The notes under the pieces were generated by a model. That model had not been told where the DNA came from. It searched no databases and was given only the letters and a program-made list of their open reading frames with translations. Positions 1-8,638 of a stretch of DNA of 64,000 nucleotides are shown piece by piece (position 1 is the first letter of the stretch; the number at the start of each line of letters is the position of its first letter). The stretch is from the NCBI RefSeq assembly GCF_900239185.1, contig NZ_OENA01000038.1:186001-250000 (forward strand). Direction: 5' to 3'. The translations under genes were made by a program, and so were the position numbers. The stretch comes from Tenacibaculum finnmarkense. GTDB lineage: Bacteria; Bacteroidota; Bacteroidia; Flavobacteriales; Flavobacteriaceae.

Positions 1-164
1 AATTTAGGAATGATAACATTTTCAGTTTCATTTACTAAAATTTTATATTGAAATTGCTCACCAATACGAATATTAGTAGTATCAATTTCAACTTGTACTT
101 TGTCTGATTGTGAAAAACCAACGCAATATATCAGTAGGAATATGTAAAATAATGTAGCTCTCAT
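1..164 (-). CDS. Bat-operon exported protein (BatD-like), 5' part only
   Basis: Only the first 54 codons lie in the window; the gene runs off the left edge. The start is ATG at 164. The protein opens with a hydrophobic signal peptide (about residues 1-19, ending CVGFSQ) and continues with a polar stretch that includes RIGEQFQYKI, as in the N-terminal beta-sandwich of BatD or similar exported proteins. It lies 32 bp downstream of the DUF58 gene on the same strand and probably belongs to the same MoxR-DUF58-Bat operon. The family assignment rests mainly on context. That it is a real secreted-protein gene is fairly certain. Confidence 0.6.
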   Translation of the reverse strand, partial: MRATLFYIFLLIYCVGFSQSDKVQVEIDTTNIRIGEQFQYKILVNETENVIIPK

Positions 165-196
165 TTTTTTATGCTGTCAATTAAAATAGGCAATGA

Positions 197-1060
197 TTAT
201 TTTCGTTTAAAATAGCCTAATAAACTTTTCACGTAGTTTTCATCTACTCGAGTATTAATAGTTCCTGAGCCACTTTTCTTAAAAGTAGTTTCAAAATAAT
301 CGGCTAATCGCAAAGCGTTTTCTTTGTATTGATTTCTAACAGATGTAGAACTTGTGTTTACTAAATGAGTATCACCTGTTTCAGCATCTTGCATTGGCAC
401 CATTCCTAAATTAGGAATTTCCTCATCATGTTTATCATAAATTCGAATACCAGTTACATCGTGTTTTTTACCAACAAGTTTTAAAGTACGTTCATAATCA
501 TCATCCATAAAATCCGAAAGCACAAAAACAATAGCTTTCTTTTTGGTGATGCTCGATAAAAACTTTAAAGCCTCATTAATATTTGTTTGTTTGCTTTTTG
601 GTTTAAATTCGATTAATTCTCGAATAATTCTCAGCACATGACTTTTTCCTTTTTTAGGAGGAATATAAAGTTCCATTTGATCAGAAAATAAAATCAAACC
701 AACATTATCATTATTTTTGGTAGCCGAAAAAGCCAATGTCGCGGCAATTTCGGTAATGGTATCTTTTTTAAATTGATTAGAAGTACCAAAAAATTCCGAA
801 CCAGAAATATCAACAAGCAACATCATGGTTAGCTCTCGTTCTTCTTCAAAAACTTTAATATGAGCTTCGTTATAACGTGCTGTAACATTCCAATCAATCG
901 CTCTAATATCATCACCATATTGATATTGACGGACTTCCGAGAAAGTCATACCACGCCCTTTAAAAGTAGAGTGGTATTCTCCACCAAAAATATGGTTAGA
1001 CAATCGACGTGTCTTTATTTCTATTTTACGAACTTTTTTTAGTAATTCTTTGGTGTCCAT
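197..1060 (-). CDS. DUF58 domain-containing protein
   Basis: A 287-residue protein with the DUF58 signature: GRGMTFSEVRQYQYGDD followed by IRAIDWNVTARY (about residues 36-63). A von Willebrand A-like fold follows, starting with LLVDISGS (about 82-89), which has the D-x-S-x-S pattern of a metal-ion adhesion site. DUF58 proteins are typically encoded next to MoxR AAA+ ATPases and are thought to be clients or adaptors in envelope stress or complex assembly. The gene lies 8 bp after the moxR stop codon and is followed closely by a secreted Bat-type gene, so it is translated within that operon. The biochemical role is inferred from family context only. Confidence 0.9.
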   Translation of the reverse strand: MDTKELLKKVRKIEIKTRRLSNHIFGGEYHSTFKGRGMTFSEVRQYQYGDDIRAIDWNVTARYNEAHIKVFEEERELTMMLLVDISGSEFFGTSNQFKKDTITEIAATLAFSATKNNDNVGLILFSDQMELYIPPKKGKSHVLRIIRELIEFKPKSKQTNINEALKFLSSITKKKAIVFVLSDFMDDDYERTLKLVGKKHDVTGIRIYDKHDEEIPNLGMVPMQDAETGDTHLVNTSSTSVRNQYKENALRLADYFETTFKKSGSGTINTRVDENYVKSLLGYFKRK

Positions 1061-1068
1061 ATTTTTTA

Positions 1069-2058
1069 TTAAGGCACTTGTACTTCATTAATTATAGCAT
1101 CAATAATATCCATAGAGGTAATGTTTTCAGCTTCTGCTTCATAGGTAATTCCAACCCTGTGACGTAAAACATCGTGTACAATGGCACGAACATCTTCAGG
1201 AATAACATAGCCTCTTTGTTTAATAAAAGCGTAGCATTTTGCAGCTTTTGCTAAGTTGATACTTCCACGAGGCGAAGCTCCAAAGCTAATTAAGGGTTTT
1301 AATCTTTCTAAATTATATTTTTCAGGATAACGAGTTGCAAAAATAATATCTAAAATATATTTTTCAATTTTTTCATCCATATAAACCTCGTTTGCAACCT
1401 TACGAGCTCTTAAAATATCATCTACAGAAATTACTGGATTTACCGTACCAAAACTTCCGTTTAAATTTTGACGCATAATTAATTGTTCGTCTTCAATTTT
1501 TGGATAATCAATAACTGTTTTTAACATAAAACGGTCAATCTGAGCTTCAGGAAGTGTGTAAGTTCCTTCTTGTTCTACCGGATTTTGCGTTGCCATTACT
1601 AAAAATGGTTCTTGCAGTTTAAAAGTAGTATCGCCAATAGTAATTTGACGTTCTTGCATCGCTTCTAATAATGCAGATTGTACTTTAGCAGGCGCACGGT
1701 TAATTTCATCAGCTAAAACAAAATTTGCAAAAATAGGTCCTTTTTTAATGGTAAACTCATTTTGTTTTACGTTGTAAATCATGGTTCCTACAATATCGGC
1801 AGGTAATAAATCGGGTGTAAACTGAATACGACTAAAACTACCTTGTACCGCTTTTGATAAAGTATTAATAGCAAGTGTTTTTGCCAAACCAGGCACTCCT
1901 TCTAATAAAATATGCCCGTTACCAAGAAGCCCAATAAGTAAGCGCTCAATCATATGTTTTTGCCCAACAATGACTTTATTCATCTCATTGGTTAAAATAG
2001 CAACAAAAGCACTTTCTTTTTCGACTTTTTCATTAATAGCTCTTACATCTACATCCAT
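1069..2058 (-). CDS. MoxR family AAA+ ATPase
   Basis: A 329-residue AAA+ ATPase. Walker A is GVPGLAKT (about residues 54-61). Walker B and the following helix are LADEINRAPAKVQ (about 115-127). Sensor 1 is MATQNPVEQEGTY, and a conserved arginine-containing segment EAQIDRFMLK follows. MoxR proteins act as chaperone-like ATPases that help assemble or activate partner complexes, usually together with DUF58 and VWA proteins, and that is the arrangement here. It is the first gene of a minus-strand operon. A Bacteroidota-type -7 element (TAGCTTTG on the minus strand) is at 2090-2097, 32 bp before the start codon. Confidence 0.93.
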   Translation of the reverse strand: MDVDVRAINEKVEKESAFVAILTNEMNKVIVGQKHMIERLLIGLLGNGHILLEGVPGLAKTLAINTLSKAVQGSFSRIQFTPDLLPADIVGTMIYNVKQNEFTIKKGPIFANFVLADEINRAPAKVQSALLEAMQERQITIGDTTFKLQEPFLVMATQNPVEQEGTYTLPEAQIDRFMLKTVIDYPKIEDEQLIMRQNLNGSFGTVNPVISVDDILRARKVANEVYMDEKIEKYILDIIFATRYPEKYNLERLKPLISFGASPRGSINLAKAAKCYAFIKQRGYVIPEDVRAIVHDVLRHRVGITYEAEAENITSMDIIDAIINEVQVP

Positions 2059-2089
2059 AGTAATTGAAATATTATTATAATTTATGAAA

Positions 2090-2097
2090 CAAAGCTA
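2090..2097 (-). promoter_or_regulatory. Probable -7 box for the moxR operon
   Basis: The minus strand reads TAGCTTTG, matching the Bacteroidota consensus TAnnTTTG, and lies 32 bp upstream of the moxR ATG. No clear TTG -33 element stands at the expected spacing, so confidence is moderate. Confidence 0.45.
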
Positions 2098-2265
2098 CAA
2101 TAATAAGGAAATAATAGCTGTTAAAATATGGTTAAAGCTAAAAACTATACTACCGTTATATTATTGATACAATAATGATTATAAAATTAATTTTTTATAG
2201 TTATTTTTAGTTAAATAGGTTATTATTGTGAAAAAATTAACTTTTTTAAGAAAAATAATAAAACT

Positions 2266-4890
2266 ATGTTAAACCACCATTTAAGAACACGGAAAACACA
2301 AATTATCAGCTGTTTTTTATTGATGACATTAACTACAATAAGCTCAATATTAGCACAAACAATTAAGGGTAAGGTAGTTGATCAAAGCGGGTCAGGAATT
2401 CCTTTTGTTAGTGTTTTAAAACAACACACAGTAAACGGGGTAAGCACTAATGAACAAGGAGACTTTTCATTAGATGTTGAAAAAATGCCTGTTACGTTGG
2501 TTTTTTCATCCGTAGGATTTACCACATTAACCAAACAAATTACTAAAAACACCTACATAACAGTTGTTTTAAAAGAAGGAAACGTTTTAAATGAAATTAT
2601 TTTAACAGGAAACCGATCAAAACCACGAACAATTTTAGATTCTGCTGTACCAATCGATAATGTTAGTGTAGGCGAATTACAAGCAACAGGGCAAACAAAT
2701 ATTGATAAAATGTTAATGTATGCAATACCTTCATACAATGCGAGTAGTCAAACGGTTTCAGATGGAACAGCACATTTTGATCCAGCCGATTTAAGAGGTT
2801 TAGGACCTAGTAGAACCTTGGTTTTAGTAAACGGAAAACGTAAAAACCAAAGTGCTTTAGTCTATGTAAACGATACACCTGGTAAAGGTGAAGTTGGTGT
2901 GGATATGAAAAGTATTCCAACCGCAGCGATTGAACGAGTAGAGGTATTGCGTGACGGTGCATCGGCACAATACGGGTCGGATGCTGTTGCAGGAGTTATC
3001 AATATTATTTTAAAGAAAAACACTAAGTTTACGCAGGTAAATGTTACTTCAGGAGTTACTAGCCAAGGCGATGGAGCAAATGTTTCGGCATCAGCGAATC
3101 ATACGCTTACCTTTGGCGAAGGAGGTTTTTTAAATGCCTCACTTGATTTGAGTTATCAAGATAAAACAAACAGAGCTGGCGAGCCATCAAAGGATGATTT
3201 ATTTGGCGTAGATAATCAATGGACAAAAGAAAATCCTGCTTTAGGAATGACTATCGGACAGGCAGAAATGAAAAAAGCGGCAATTTTTTTAAATGCTGAA
3301 TATCCTTTAGATGAAAACACCAAATTATATGCTTTTGGAGGTTTTAACGCTAGGCAAGGAACAAGTTTTGCATTGTATCGTCCGCCATATTGGATTACCA
3401 ACGATTTTGGTTTATTAACACCAAAAGGAAAAACATACAGCGGTTTTCAACCTACTTTTGAAACAGGAATTCAAGATGTTTTAGTTACCGCAGGAAGTAA
3501 ATTTATGTTAGGCGAATTCAATGCCGATGCAAGTGCTAGTTACGGTAAAAACTCGGTAGATTACACCATCGGAAATACCATTAATGTTGATTTAGGAGCA
3601 AAAAGCCCTACTTCTTTTGATGCAGGAGCCTATGCTTTTAGCAATATTATTGGAAACTTTGATGTAAGTCGTTCTTTTGGAGCTGTAAGTATTGGTTTCG
3701 GACTTGAAGGTCGTCAAGAACAATTTGATGTTATTAAAGGAGAAGAAGCTTCTTATTATAAAAGTGGTGCACAATCTTTTCCAGGATTACAACCAAGCAA
3801 TGCTTTAAGTAAAACAAGAACAAATATTGGCGGATACACCACATTAGATTGGGATATTACTGATAATTTTTTAATAGGAGGAGCTGCTCGTTATGAAGAA
3901 TATTCAGATTTTGGCGGAAATACTTCTTGGAAAATTAATTCAAGATATAAACTAGGAAGCGCAGCTGTTTTAAGAGGATCTTACGGAACAGGATTTAGAG
4001 CGCCCTCATTACACCAAGTATATTTAAGTAATGTACAAACCTTAATTTCTGATGGAAAAATTTCAAATCAAGGAACATTTAACAATGTAAGTTCGGTAAT
4101 TAAAGGATTAGGCGTTGCCTCTTTATTTGCAGAAACATCTAAAAGTATTTCGGCAGGTTTAACGGTAAAAGCATCGAACGATTTTACAATTTCGTTAGAT
4201 TATTACAATGTTAAAGTAGCCGATAGAGTTGTTTTTTCAGGAGAAATTGGCGGGAAAGATGACAACGGAATGCCAAATGCATCCGTGCAAAAAGTATTAG
4301 ATGAAAATAAGGTAACGAGTATCAAATTTTTTATCAATGCGGCATCTACGAAAACTTCAGGTTTTGATTACACGATGCGTTATAAAAATATTGATTTTGC
4401 TTCAGGAAAACTAGCCTTAAATTTAGCTTTAAACGTGAATAAAACCAAGTTAGAAGGCGAGGTAAAAACGCCTACTAAATTATCAAATTATAAAAACGCT
4501 ATTTTTAATAGAAAGGAGCAGTCAAGAATTATTAGCGCCCGACCAAATACCAAAATTTCTTTTGGTACAAATTATAAACGCGATAAATTTAATGCCAATA
4601 TAAACAACACCTATTTTGGCGAAGTAATTTGGCAACATGCTTCGGATGCTCAAAAAGATCAAACCTTTGGCGGTAAAGTTTTAACCGATATATCTTTAGG
4701 ATATGAACTTTCAGAGCTAATTTCATTTACAGCACAAGTGAATAATTTATTCAATGTGTACCCAGATACTATTGATACAAAAGGCGATGTAGTAACCGAT
4801 TTAGGTGGTCGTTTTAAATATCCTTGGGAAGTAAATCAGTTTGGTTTTAGCGGAACAATTTTTAAAGCAGGCGTAACTTTTAAGTTTTAA
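2266..4890 (+). CDS. TonB-dependent receptor with CarboxypepD_reg-like domain
   Basis: An 874-residue outer-membrane receptor. The signal peptide ends near residue 30 (SSILAQ). A CarboxypepD_reg-like beta domain follows (about 33-115). The plug domain (about 125-250) contains the motifs DLRGLGPSRTLVLVNGKRK and RVEVLRDGASAQYGSDAVAG. The rest is the 22-stranded barrel, ending in a C-terminal aromatic residue (VTFKF). The DLRGLGP/VNGKR style of plug is seen in nutrient-scavenging receptors; the substrate cannot be told from sequence. There is no SusD-like partner next to it, and the gene appears monocistronic, closed by a terminator at 4923-4953. Confidence 0.93.
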   Translation: MLNHHLRTRKTQIISCFLLMTLTTISSILAQTIKGKVVDQSGSGIPFVSVLKQHTVNGVSTNEQGDFSLDVEKMPVTLVFSSVGFTTLTKQITKNTYITVVLKEGNVLNEIILTGNRSKPRTILDSAVPIDNVSVGELQATGQTNIDKMLMYAIPSYNASSQTVSDGTAHFDPADLRGLGPSRTLVLVNGKRKNQSALVYVNDTPGKGEVGVDMKSIPTAAIERVEVLRDGASAQYGSDAVAGVINIILKKNTKFTQVNVTSGVTSQGDGANVSASANHTLTFGEGGFLNASLDLSYQDKTNRAGEPSKDDLFGVDNQWTKENPALGMTIGQAEMKKAAIFLNAEYPLDENTKLYAFGGFNARQGTSFALYRPPYWITNDFGLLTPKGKTYSGFQPTFETGIQDVLVTAGSKFMLGEFNADASASYGKNSVDYTIGNTINVDLGAKSPTSFDAGAYAFSNIIGNFDVSRSFGAVSIGFGLEGRQEQFDVIKGEEASYYKSGAQSFPGLQPSNALSKTRTNIGGYTTLDWDITDNFLIGGAARYEEYSDFGGNTSWKINSRYKLGSAAVLRGSYGTGFRAPSLHQVYLSNVQTLISDGKISNQGTFNNVSSVIKGLGVASLFAETSKSISAGLTVKASNDFTISLDYYNVKVADRVVFSGEIGGKDDNGMPNASVQKVLDENKVTSIKFFINAASTKTSGFDYTMRYKNIDFASGKLALNLALNVNKTKLEGEVKTPTKLSNYKNAIFNRKEQSRIISARPNTKISFGTNYKRDKFNANINNTYFGEVIWQHASDAQKDQTFGGKVLTDISLGYELSELISFTAQVNNLFNVYPDTIDTKGDVVTDLGGRFKYPWEVNQFGFSGTIFKAGVTFKF

Positions 4891-4922
4891 AACTTATTTA
4901 AATTAAGATTTTATTTATATAG

Positions 4923-4953
4923 AAAAAGCACCTTTTTTAAAGGTGCTTTTTTT
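4923..4953. terminator. Bidirectional rho-independent terminator
   Basis: A stem of AAAGCACCTTT pairs with AAAGGTGCTTT around a short T loop. A-rich and T-rich flanks stand on both sides, so it can stop transcription both from the receptor gene (+) and from lpxH (-), which converge here. Confidence 0.85.
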
Positions 4954-4970
4954 TAGAATTTATGATATTT

Positions 4971-5762
4971 TTATCTATATTCTTTTAACGATAGTGTATC
5001 GTTTTCAAAAACGGCATAAGTAAAATATTTAACCCAATCACCGGTATTTATATACATGCTTTTTTCTTGAGGTATTTCTTCGGATGCTTTTTTAGATACG
5101 TCAATTTCTAAAGGAAGATGACGGTGTCCGAAAACAAAATAATCGTAATGTTTTGTTTCTAGTTTACGCTTGCAATATTGCACTAGCCATTCTTTATCTT
5201 CGCCTAAAAATTTGGCATCATCATCGCCAGAAATCATTTTATTTTTAACCGACATATATTGCCCAATACGAACACCAATATCAGGATGCAACCATTTAAA
5301 CATAAACTTAAACATCGGAAAAGTAAACACTTTTTTCATTCGTTTGTAGCCTTTGTCGTGTGGTCCTAAACCATCGCCATGCCCTATAAAAACTGTTTTT
5401 TGGTTGATGTTAAACACTTGCGGTTTATGATATACAGGAATATTTAATTCTTTTTCAAAATAATCGACCATCCATAAATCATGGTTTCCTACAAAGAAAT
5501 AAATAGGAATTCCGCTGTCTTTAATTTCGGCAAGTTTCCCTAAAATACGTACAAATCCTTTAGGAACAACGGTTTTATATTCAAACCAGAAATCAAATAA
5601 ATCGCCTAATAAAAAAATAGCTTCAGCATCGTCTTTTACTTGGTTTAGCCAACCTAGAAATTTTTGTTCTCTAGGAAAACTTTTTTCGGCTGTTGGCGCA
5701 CCTAAATGCTGATCGGAAGCAAAATAGATTTTTTTATTTGGAGTAGTCGTAATTGTAATCAA
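4971..5762 (-). CDS. lpxH: UDP-2,3-diacylglucosamine diphosphatase (LpxH-type)
   Basis: A 263-residue calcineurin-like metallophosphoesterase. The metal-binding motifs occur in the family order: SDQHLG (D17, H19), LLGDLFDFW (about 51-59), GNHDLW (about 92-97), IGHGDGLG and FGHRHLP. The spacing and the GDLFDFW box fit LpxH, which hydrolyses UDP-2,3-diacylglucosamine to lipid X on the inner face of the inner membrane during lipid A synthesis. Length is close to the family norm. It is a single gene, divergent from tadA. Confidence 0.88.
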   Translation of the reverse strand: MITITTTPNKKIYFASDQHLGAPTAEKSFPREQKFLGWLNQVKDDAEAIFLLGDLFDFWFEYKTVVPKGFVRILGKLAEIKDSGIPIYFFVGNHDLWMVDYFEKELNIPVYHKPQVFNINQKTVFIGHGDGLGPHDKGYKRMKKVFTFPMFKFMFKWLHPDIGVRIGQYMSVKNKMISGDDDAKFLGEDKEWLVQYCKRKLETKHYDYFVFGHRHLPLEIDVSKKASEEIPQEKSMYINTGDWVKYFTYAVFENDTLSLKEYR

Positions 5763-5773
5763 AGGTGTAATTT

Positions 5774-5805
5774 TTGGTAAAAATAACTAATTTGAGGTAC
5801 TTTTG
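5774..5805 (+). promoter_or_regulatory. Probable promoter of tadA
   Basis: A -33 TTG at 5774-5776 and a -7 box TACTTTTG at 5798-5805, separated by 21 bp, match the Bacteroidota sigma-A pattern and lie 47 bp upstream of the tadA start codon. Confidence 0.55.
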
Positions 5806-5852
5806 TTGAATAAAACGATTAATAAATAACGCTTTAACATCAGTAGAATATC

Positions 5853-6305
5853 ATGAAAATAAATCCTTTTGACGATACTTATTTTATGAAAAAAGCTTTA
5901 GAACAGGCTCAAACAGCTTTCGATAAAGGCGAGGTTCCTGTGGGTGCTGTTATTGTTTTTAAAGATAAAATAATTGCCCGAGCGCATAATTTAACTGAAA
6001 TGCTAACTGATGTAACAGCGCATGCAGAAATGCAGGCTTTTACGGCTGCGTCTGATTTTTTAGGTGGAAAATATTTAAAAGAATGTATTTTGTATGTTAC
6101 TCTTGAGCCTTGTCAGATGTGTGCGGGTGCAAGTTATTGGACGCAAATCGGGAAAATTGTGTACGGCGCTAGTGAGCCGAAATTAGGTTTTTCTGTGTTA
6201 CAAACGAAGTTGCATCCTAAAACTAAAGTTATATCGGGGGTTTTAGAGGAGGAATGTGGTTTTTTATTGAAGAAATTTTTTGCTGAAAAACGAAATTTGA
6301 ATTAG
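5853..6305 (+). CDS. tadA: tRNA-specific adenosine deaminase / nucleoside deaminase
   Basis: A 150-residue zinc-dependent deaminase of the CDA fold. The catalytic motifs are TAHAEMQA (H57, E59) and TLEPCQMCAGA (C87, C90). This is the pattern of TadA, which converts adenosine 34 of tRNA-Arg(ACG) to inosine; guanine deaminases of the same fold cannot be excluded completely. Length is typical. It is preceded by its own promoter, and the next gene is convergent. Confidence 0.88.
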   Translation: MKINPFDDTYFMKKALEQAQTAFDKGEVPVGAVIVFKDKIIARAHNLTEMLTDVTAHAEMQAFTAASDFLGGKYLKECILYVTLEPCQMCAGASYWTQIGKIVYGASEPKLGFSVLQTKLHPKTKVISGVLEEECGFLLKKFFAEKRNLN

Positions 6306-6369
6306 GATATCATTTATATGAAAAGAATTACCTAATTAAAATTTACTTCCTGCTTAATTTAAAGCCTTA

Positions 6370-6705
6370 CTATATCTGTTGAAATTTTTGATGAAATAGT
6401 GATTTTTTTTCTTCAAAAATAAAACACTGGTATTCGATTGACTCAAATTGATCAATAGTTATGTCTATTATATGTTCCTTATAAATTAACCAGCTGTGTG
6501 ATTGATTATTAAACCACATGTTTACTTTTTGTTCAATTTGTTTAAAACCATTTGCTTTTAATCTATCTAGTAATATGTTTGATGCATTACCACAGCAGCC
6601 TAAAGGGAAATTTTCACTTCCTGTAAACTGAATTTTTTTATTTAATATTTCTTCTCTTAAACAAATAATAATATTTTTTATTATTTGTTTTTCTTTTTTA
6701 TTCAT
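6370..6705 (-). CDS. Small hypothetical protein with Cys-His-Asp arrangement
   Basis: An 111-residue cytosolic protein that I cannot assign to a named family. A Lys-rich N-terminal helix is followed by FPLGCCGNASNILLDRLK (residues 33-50), with tandem cysteines C37/C38 at the head of a helix. QSHSWLIY follows (H70), then HIIDITIDQF (D81). A cysteine at a helix start, followed by H-[ST]-W and I-D-I-T, resembles the catalytic triad of papain or transglutaminase-like folds. Peptidase or transfer activity is only an inference. It is transcribed convergently with tadA and lies 53 bp downstream of the methyltransferase gene. Confidence 0.6.
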   Translation of the reverse strand: MNKKEKQIIKNIIICLREEILNKKIQFTGSENFPLGCCGNASNILLDRLKANGFKQIEQKVNMWFNNQSHSWLIYKEHIIDITIDQFESIEYQCFIFEEKKSLFHQKFQQI

Positions 6706-6758
6706 TTGAAATATTTTTATGACTATGTTAAATAGATATTTTCATTCGTAGTGAAATT

Positions 6759-7241
6759 TTAAAATAAACTTTGCTGTTTACAATCACTTTCGTGTTCTAA
6801 AAGCCATTTTTTACGCCATAAACCGCCTGCGTAGCCTGTTAATGAACCGTCTGAACCGATAACTCGATGACAAGGAATTATAATCGAAATGGGGTTTTTA
6901 CCGTTTGCCGATGCTACGGCTCTAATGGCTTTCGGATTTCCTAATTGTTTTGATTGCTGTAAATAAGTGGTGCTTTTTCCGAATGGAATATTTAATAATT
7001 CTGCCCAAACTTTTTGTTGAAAATCTGTTCCTTGCGGATTTAGTTTTAACGTAAAGATAGTTCGTGTTCCTGCAAAATATTCGGATAATTGGGTAACACA
7101 ATTTTGTAAACAAATCGGAATTTCAGTTGAAGAATTAATTTGTTCATCTACAACTGAAACCGATTGAATTCCGTTTTGGTTACCAACAATTTTGGCAGTT
7201 CCTAAGGGAGTTTTGTAATATGTGGTTTGTAAATTAGACAC
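6759..7241 (-). CDS. ogt: Methylated-DNA--[protein]-cysteine S-methyltransferase
   Basis: A 160-residue suicide DNA-repair protein that transfers methyl groups from O6-methylguanine to its own cysteine. The active-site motif IIPCHRVIGSDGSLTGYAGG is at about 121-140, with nucleophile C124. It is followed by the usual WRKKWLLEHE tail. The start chosen is GTG at 7241, which overlaps the tatD stop by 8 bp and gives the family-like N-terminus MSNLQTTYYKTPLG. Upstream in-frame ATG (7286) and TTG (7289) codons would give a 15-16 residue extension with no family resemblance. The overlap implies translational coupling to tatD. Confidence 0.9.
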   Translation of the reverse strand: MSNLQTTYYKTPLGTAKIVGNQNGIQSVSVVDEQINSSTEIPICLQNCVTQLSEYFAGTRTIFTLKLNPQGTDFQQKVWAELLNIPFGKSTTYLQQSKQLGNPKAIRAVASANGKNPISIIIPCHRVIGSDGSLTGYAGGLWRKKWLLEHESDCKQQSLF

Positions 7242-7998
7242 TAAAAATATCTTTAGAGTTTTGTGTGGTAATTGCTGAAATTTCATCAAAAGTTAATCCG
7301 TAAATATCAACTAATTTATCAACAACGTTGGTTAAATAAGCGCTTTCGTTGCGTTTTCCTCGGTAAGGTGTTGGCGCTAAATATGGAGAATCGGTTTCTA
7401 AAACAATATCTTTTATATCGATTTCATTTAAAAATTTATCGATTTTCCCCTTTTTAAAAGTGGCTACTCCGCCAATTCCTAATTTCATATTATATGAAAT
7501 TGCTTGTTTTGCTTGTGCTAAAGTTCCTGTAAAACAATGAAAAATTCCAAATAAATCAGCGCCTTTTTCGGCTTCTAATACTTCAAAAACTTCGTCAAAA
7601 GCATCTCGGCAATGAATTACAATGGGTAACTTTTTTTCTTTTGCCCACTGAATTTGTGTTCTAAAGGCTTCTTGTTGTTGGGTTACAAAGGTTTTATCCC
7701 AATATAAATCAATCCCAATTTCGCCGATGGCATAAAAAGGGCGTTTGTCAATCCATTTTTTTACGTGTGCTAGTTCTTCTTTATAGTTTTCTTTGACATA
7801 AGTCGGATGTAAACCCATCATTAAAAAAACATCGTTCGGGAAGTTTTTTTCTAAATCGAACATTCTTTCTGTGGATGAACTGTCGATGGCTGGGATAAAA
7901 AAACGAGAAACGCCCGCATCTTTTGCACGTTGTATCATTTCGGTTCTGTCTTGGTCAAATTCTTCGGAATATAAATGGGTGTGTGTATCGGTAATCAT
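7234..7998 (-). CDS. tatD: TatD family metal-dependent hydrolase
   Basis: A 254-residue amidohydrolase-fold protein. The metal ligands and motifs are MITDTHTHLY at the N-terminus, AIGEIGIDLYW (about 91-101), LPIVIHCRDAF, FGIFHCFTG and VLETDSPYLAP. TatD enzymes are 3'-5' DNA/RNA exonucleases linked to repair of oxidative damage. Its 3' end overlaps the methyltransferase gene, so the two probably form a small repair operon. Length is normal. Confidence 0.92.
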   Translation of the reverse strand: MITDTHTHLYSEEFDQDRTEMIQRAKDAGVSRFFIPAIDSSSTERMFDLEKNFPNDVFLMMGLHPTYVKENYKEELAHVKKWIDKRPFYAIGEIGIDLYWDKTFVTQQQEAFRTQIQWAKEKKLPIVIHCRDAFDEVFEVLEAEKGADLFGIFHCFTGTLAQAKQAISYNMKLGIGGVATFKKGKIDKFLNEIDIKDIVLETDSPYLAPTPYRGKRNESAYLTNVVDKLVDIYGLTFDEISAITTQNSKDIFSV

Positions 7999-8040
7999 TT
8001 ATGTATATTTACAATTAGCAAAACCACAAAAGTACGAGAA

Positions 8041-8604
8041 ATGGCAAGTTTGAAGAAGGTATTAAAGAAAAAGAAGTATTCAAAAATAAAACTCCGCAAA
8101 AAGGAAACACATCACTTAGAGTTAACTGCAAAAATAAACGGCATAAAAGGAACGTTTATTTTAGATACAGGTGCTTCAAATTCGTGTGTTGGTTTAGATT
8201 TGGTGAATCGTTTTAAATTGGTATCGCAAGAAAGCGAAGTCAAAGCAGCAGGAGCAGGCGCAATTGATATGGAAACTCGAGTGTCAGAAAATAATGTATT
8301 GAAAATAGGGAAGTGGAAAACCACAAAATCTAGCTTGGTTTTGTTTGATTTGGTACACGTAAATACGGCGTTAACTCAGCACGATGCTACAGAGGTTGAT
8401 GGTATTATCGGGGCTGATATTTTAGAGAGTGGCAAGGCTTTGATTGATTATGATAAAGGTGTTTTATATCTGAAGAAAATCAACGAAAAGAAGCTTAAAA
8501 AGCTAGCTGAAAAAGCTGCGAAAAAACAGCAAAAAATAGCCCGAAAAATAGCAAAGAGAATAGCTCGAAAAAATGAAGGTAATTTATCAAAAGTGCCTTT
8601 TTAG
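8041..8604 (+). CDS. Retropepsin-like aspartic protease family protein
   Basis: A 187-residue protein with a retropepsin-type half-domain. The catalytic motif FILDTGASNSCVG (about residues 39-51, Asp in D-T-G-A) is followed by the flap region and then GIIGADILESGKALIDY. The C-terminal 35 residues are very rich in Lys, Arg and Ala and probably form a basic helix. I take ATG at 8041 as the start. A longer frame reaching back to 7975 would overlap tatD and add residues unlike the family. Homodimeric aspartic protease activity is inferred from the fold; the substrate is unknown. Confidence 0.82.
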   Translation: MASLKKVLKKKKYSKIKLRKKETHHLELTAKINGIKGTFILDTGASNSCVGLDLVNRFKLVSQESEVKAAGAGAIDMETRVSENNVLKIGKWKTTKSSLVLFDLVHVNTALTQHDATEVDGIIGADILESGKALIDYDKGVLYLKKINEKKLKKLAEKAAKKQQKIARKIAKRIARKNEGNLSKVPF

Positions 8605-8638
8605 TATTGTTTTAGCAGGTCGTTAAAGTATTTTGTTA

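Noticed and set aside
2266-4890. A polysaccharide utilisation locus around the TonB-dependent receptors
   Set aside because: No SusD homologue, glycoside hydrolase or ECF sigma/anti-sigma pair lies beside any of the receptors in the window.
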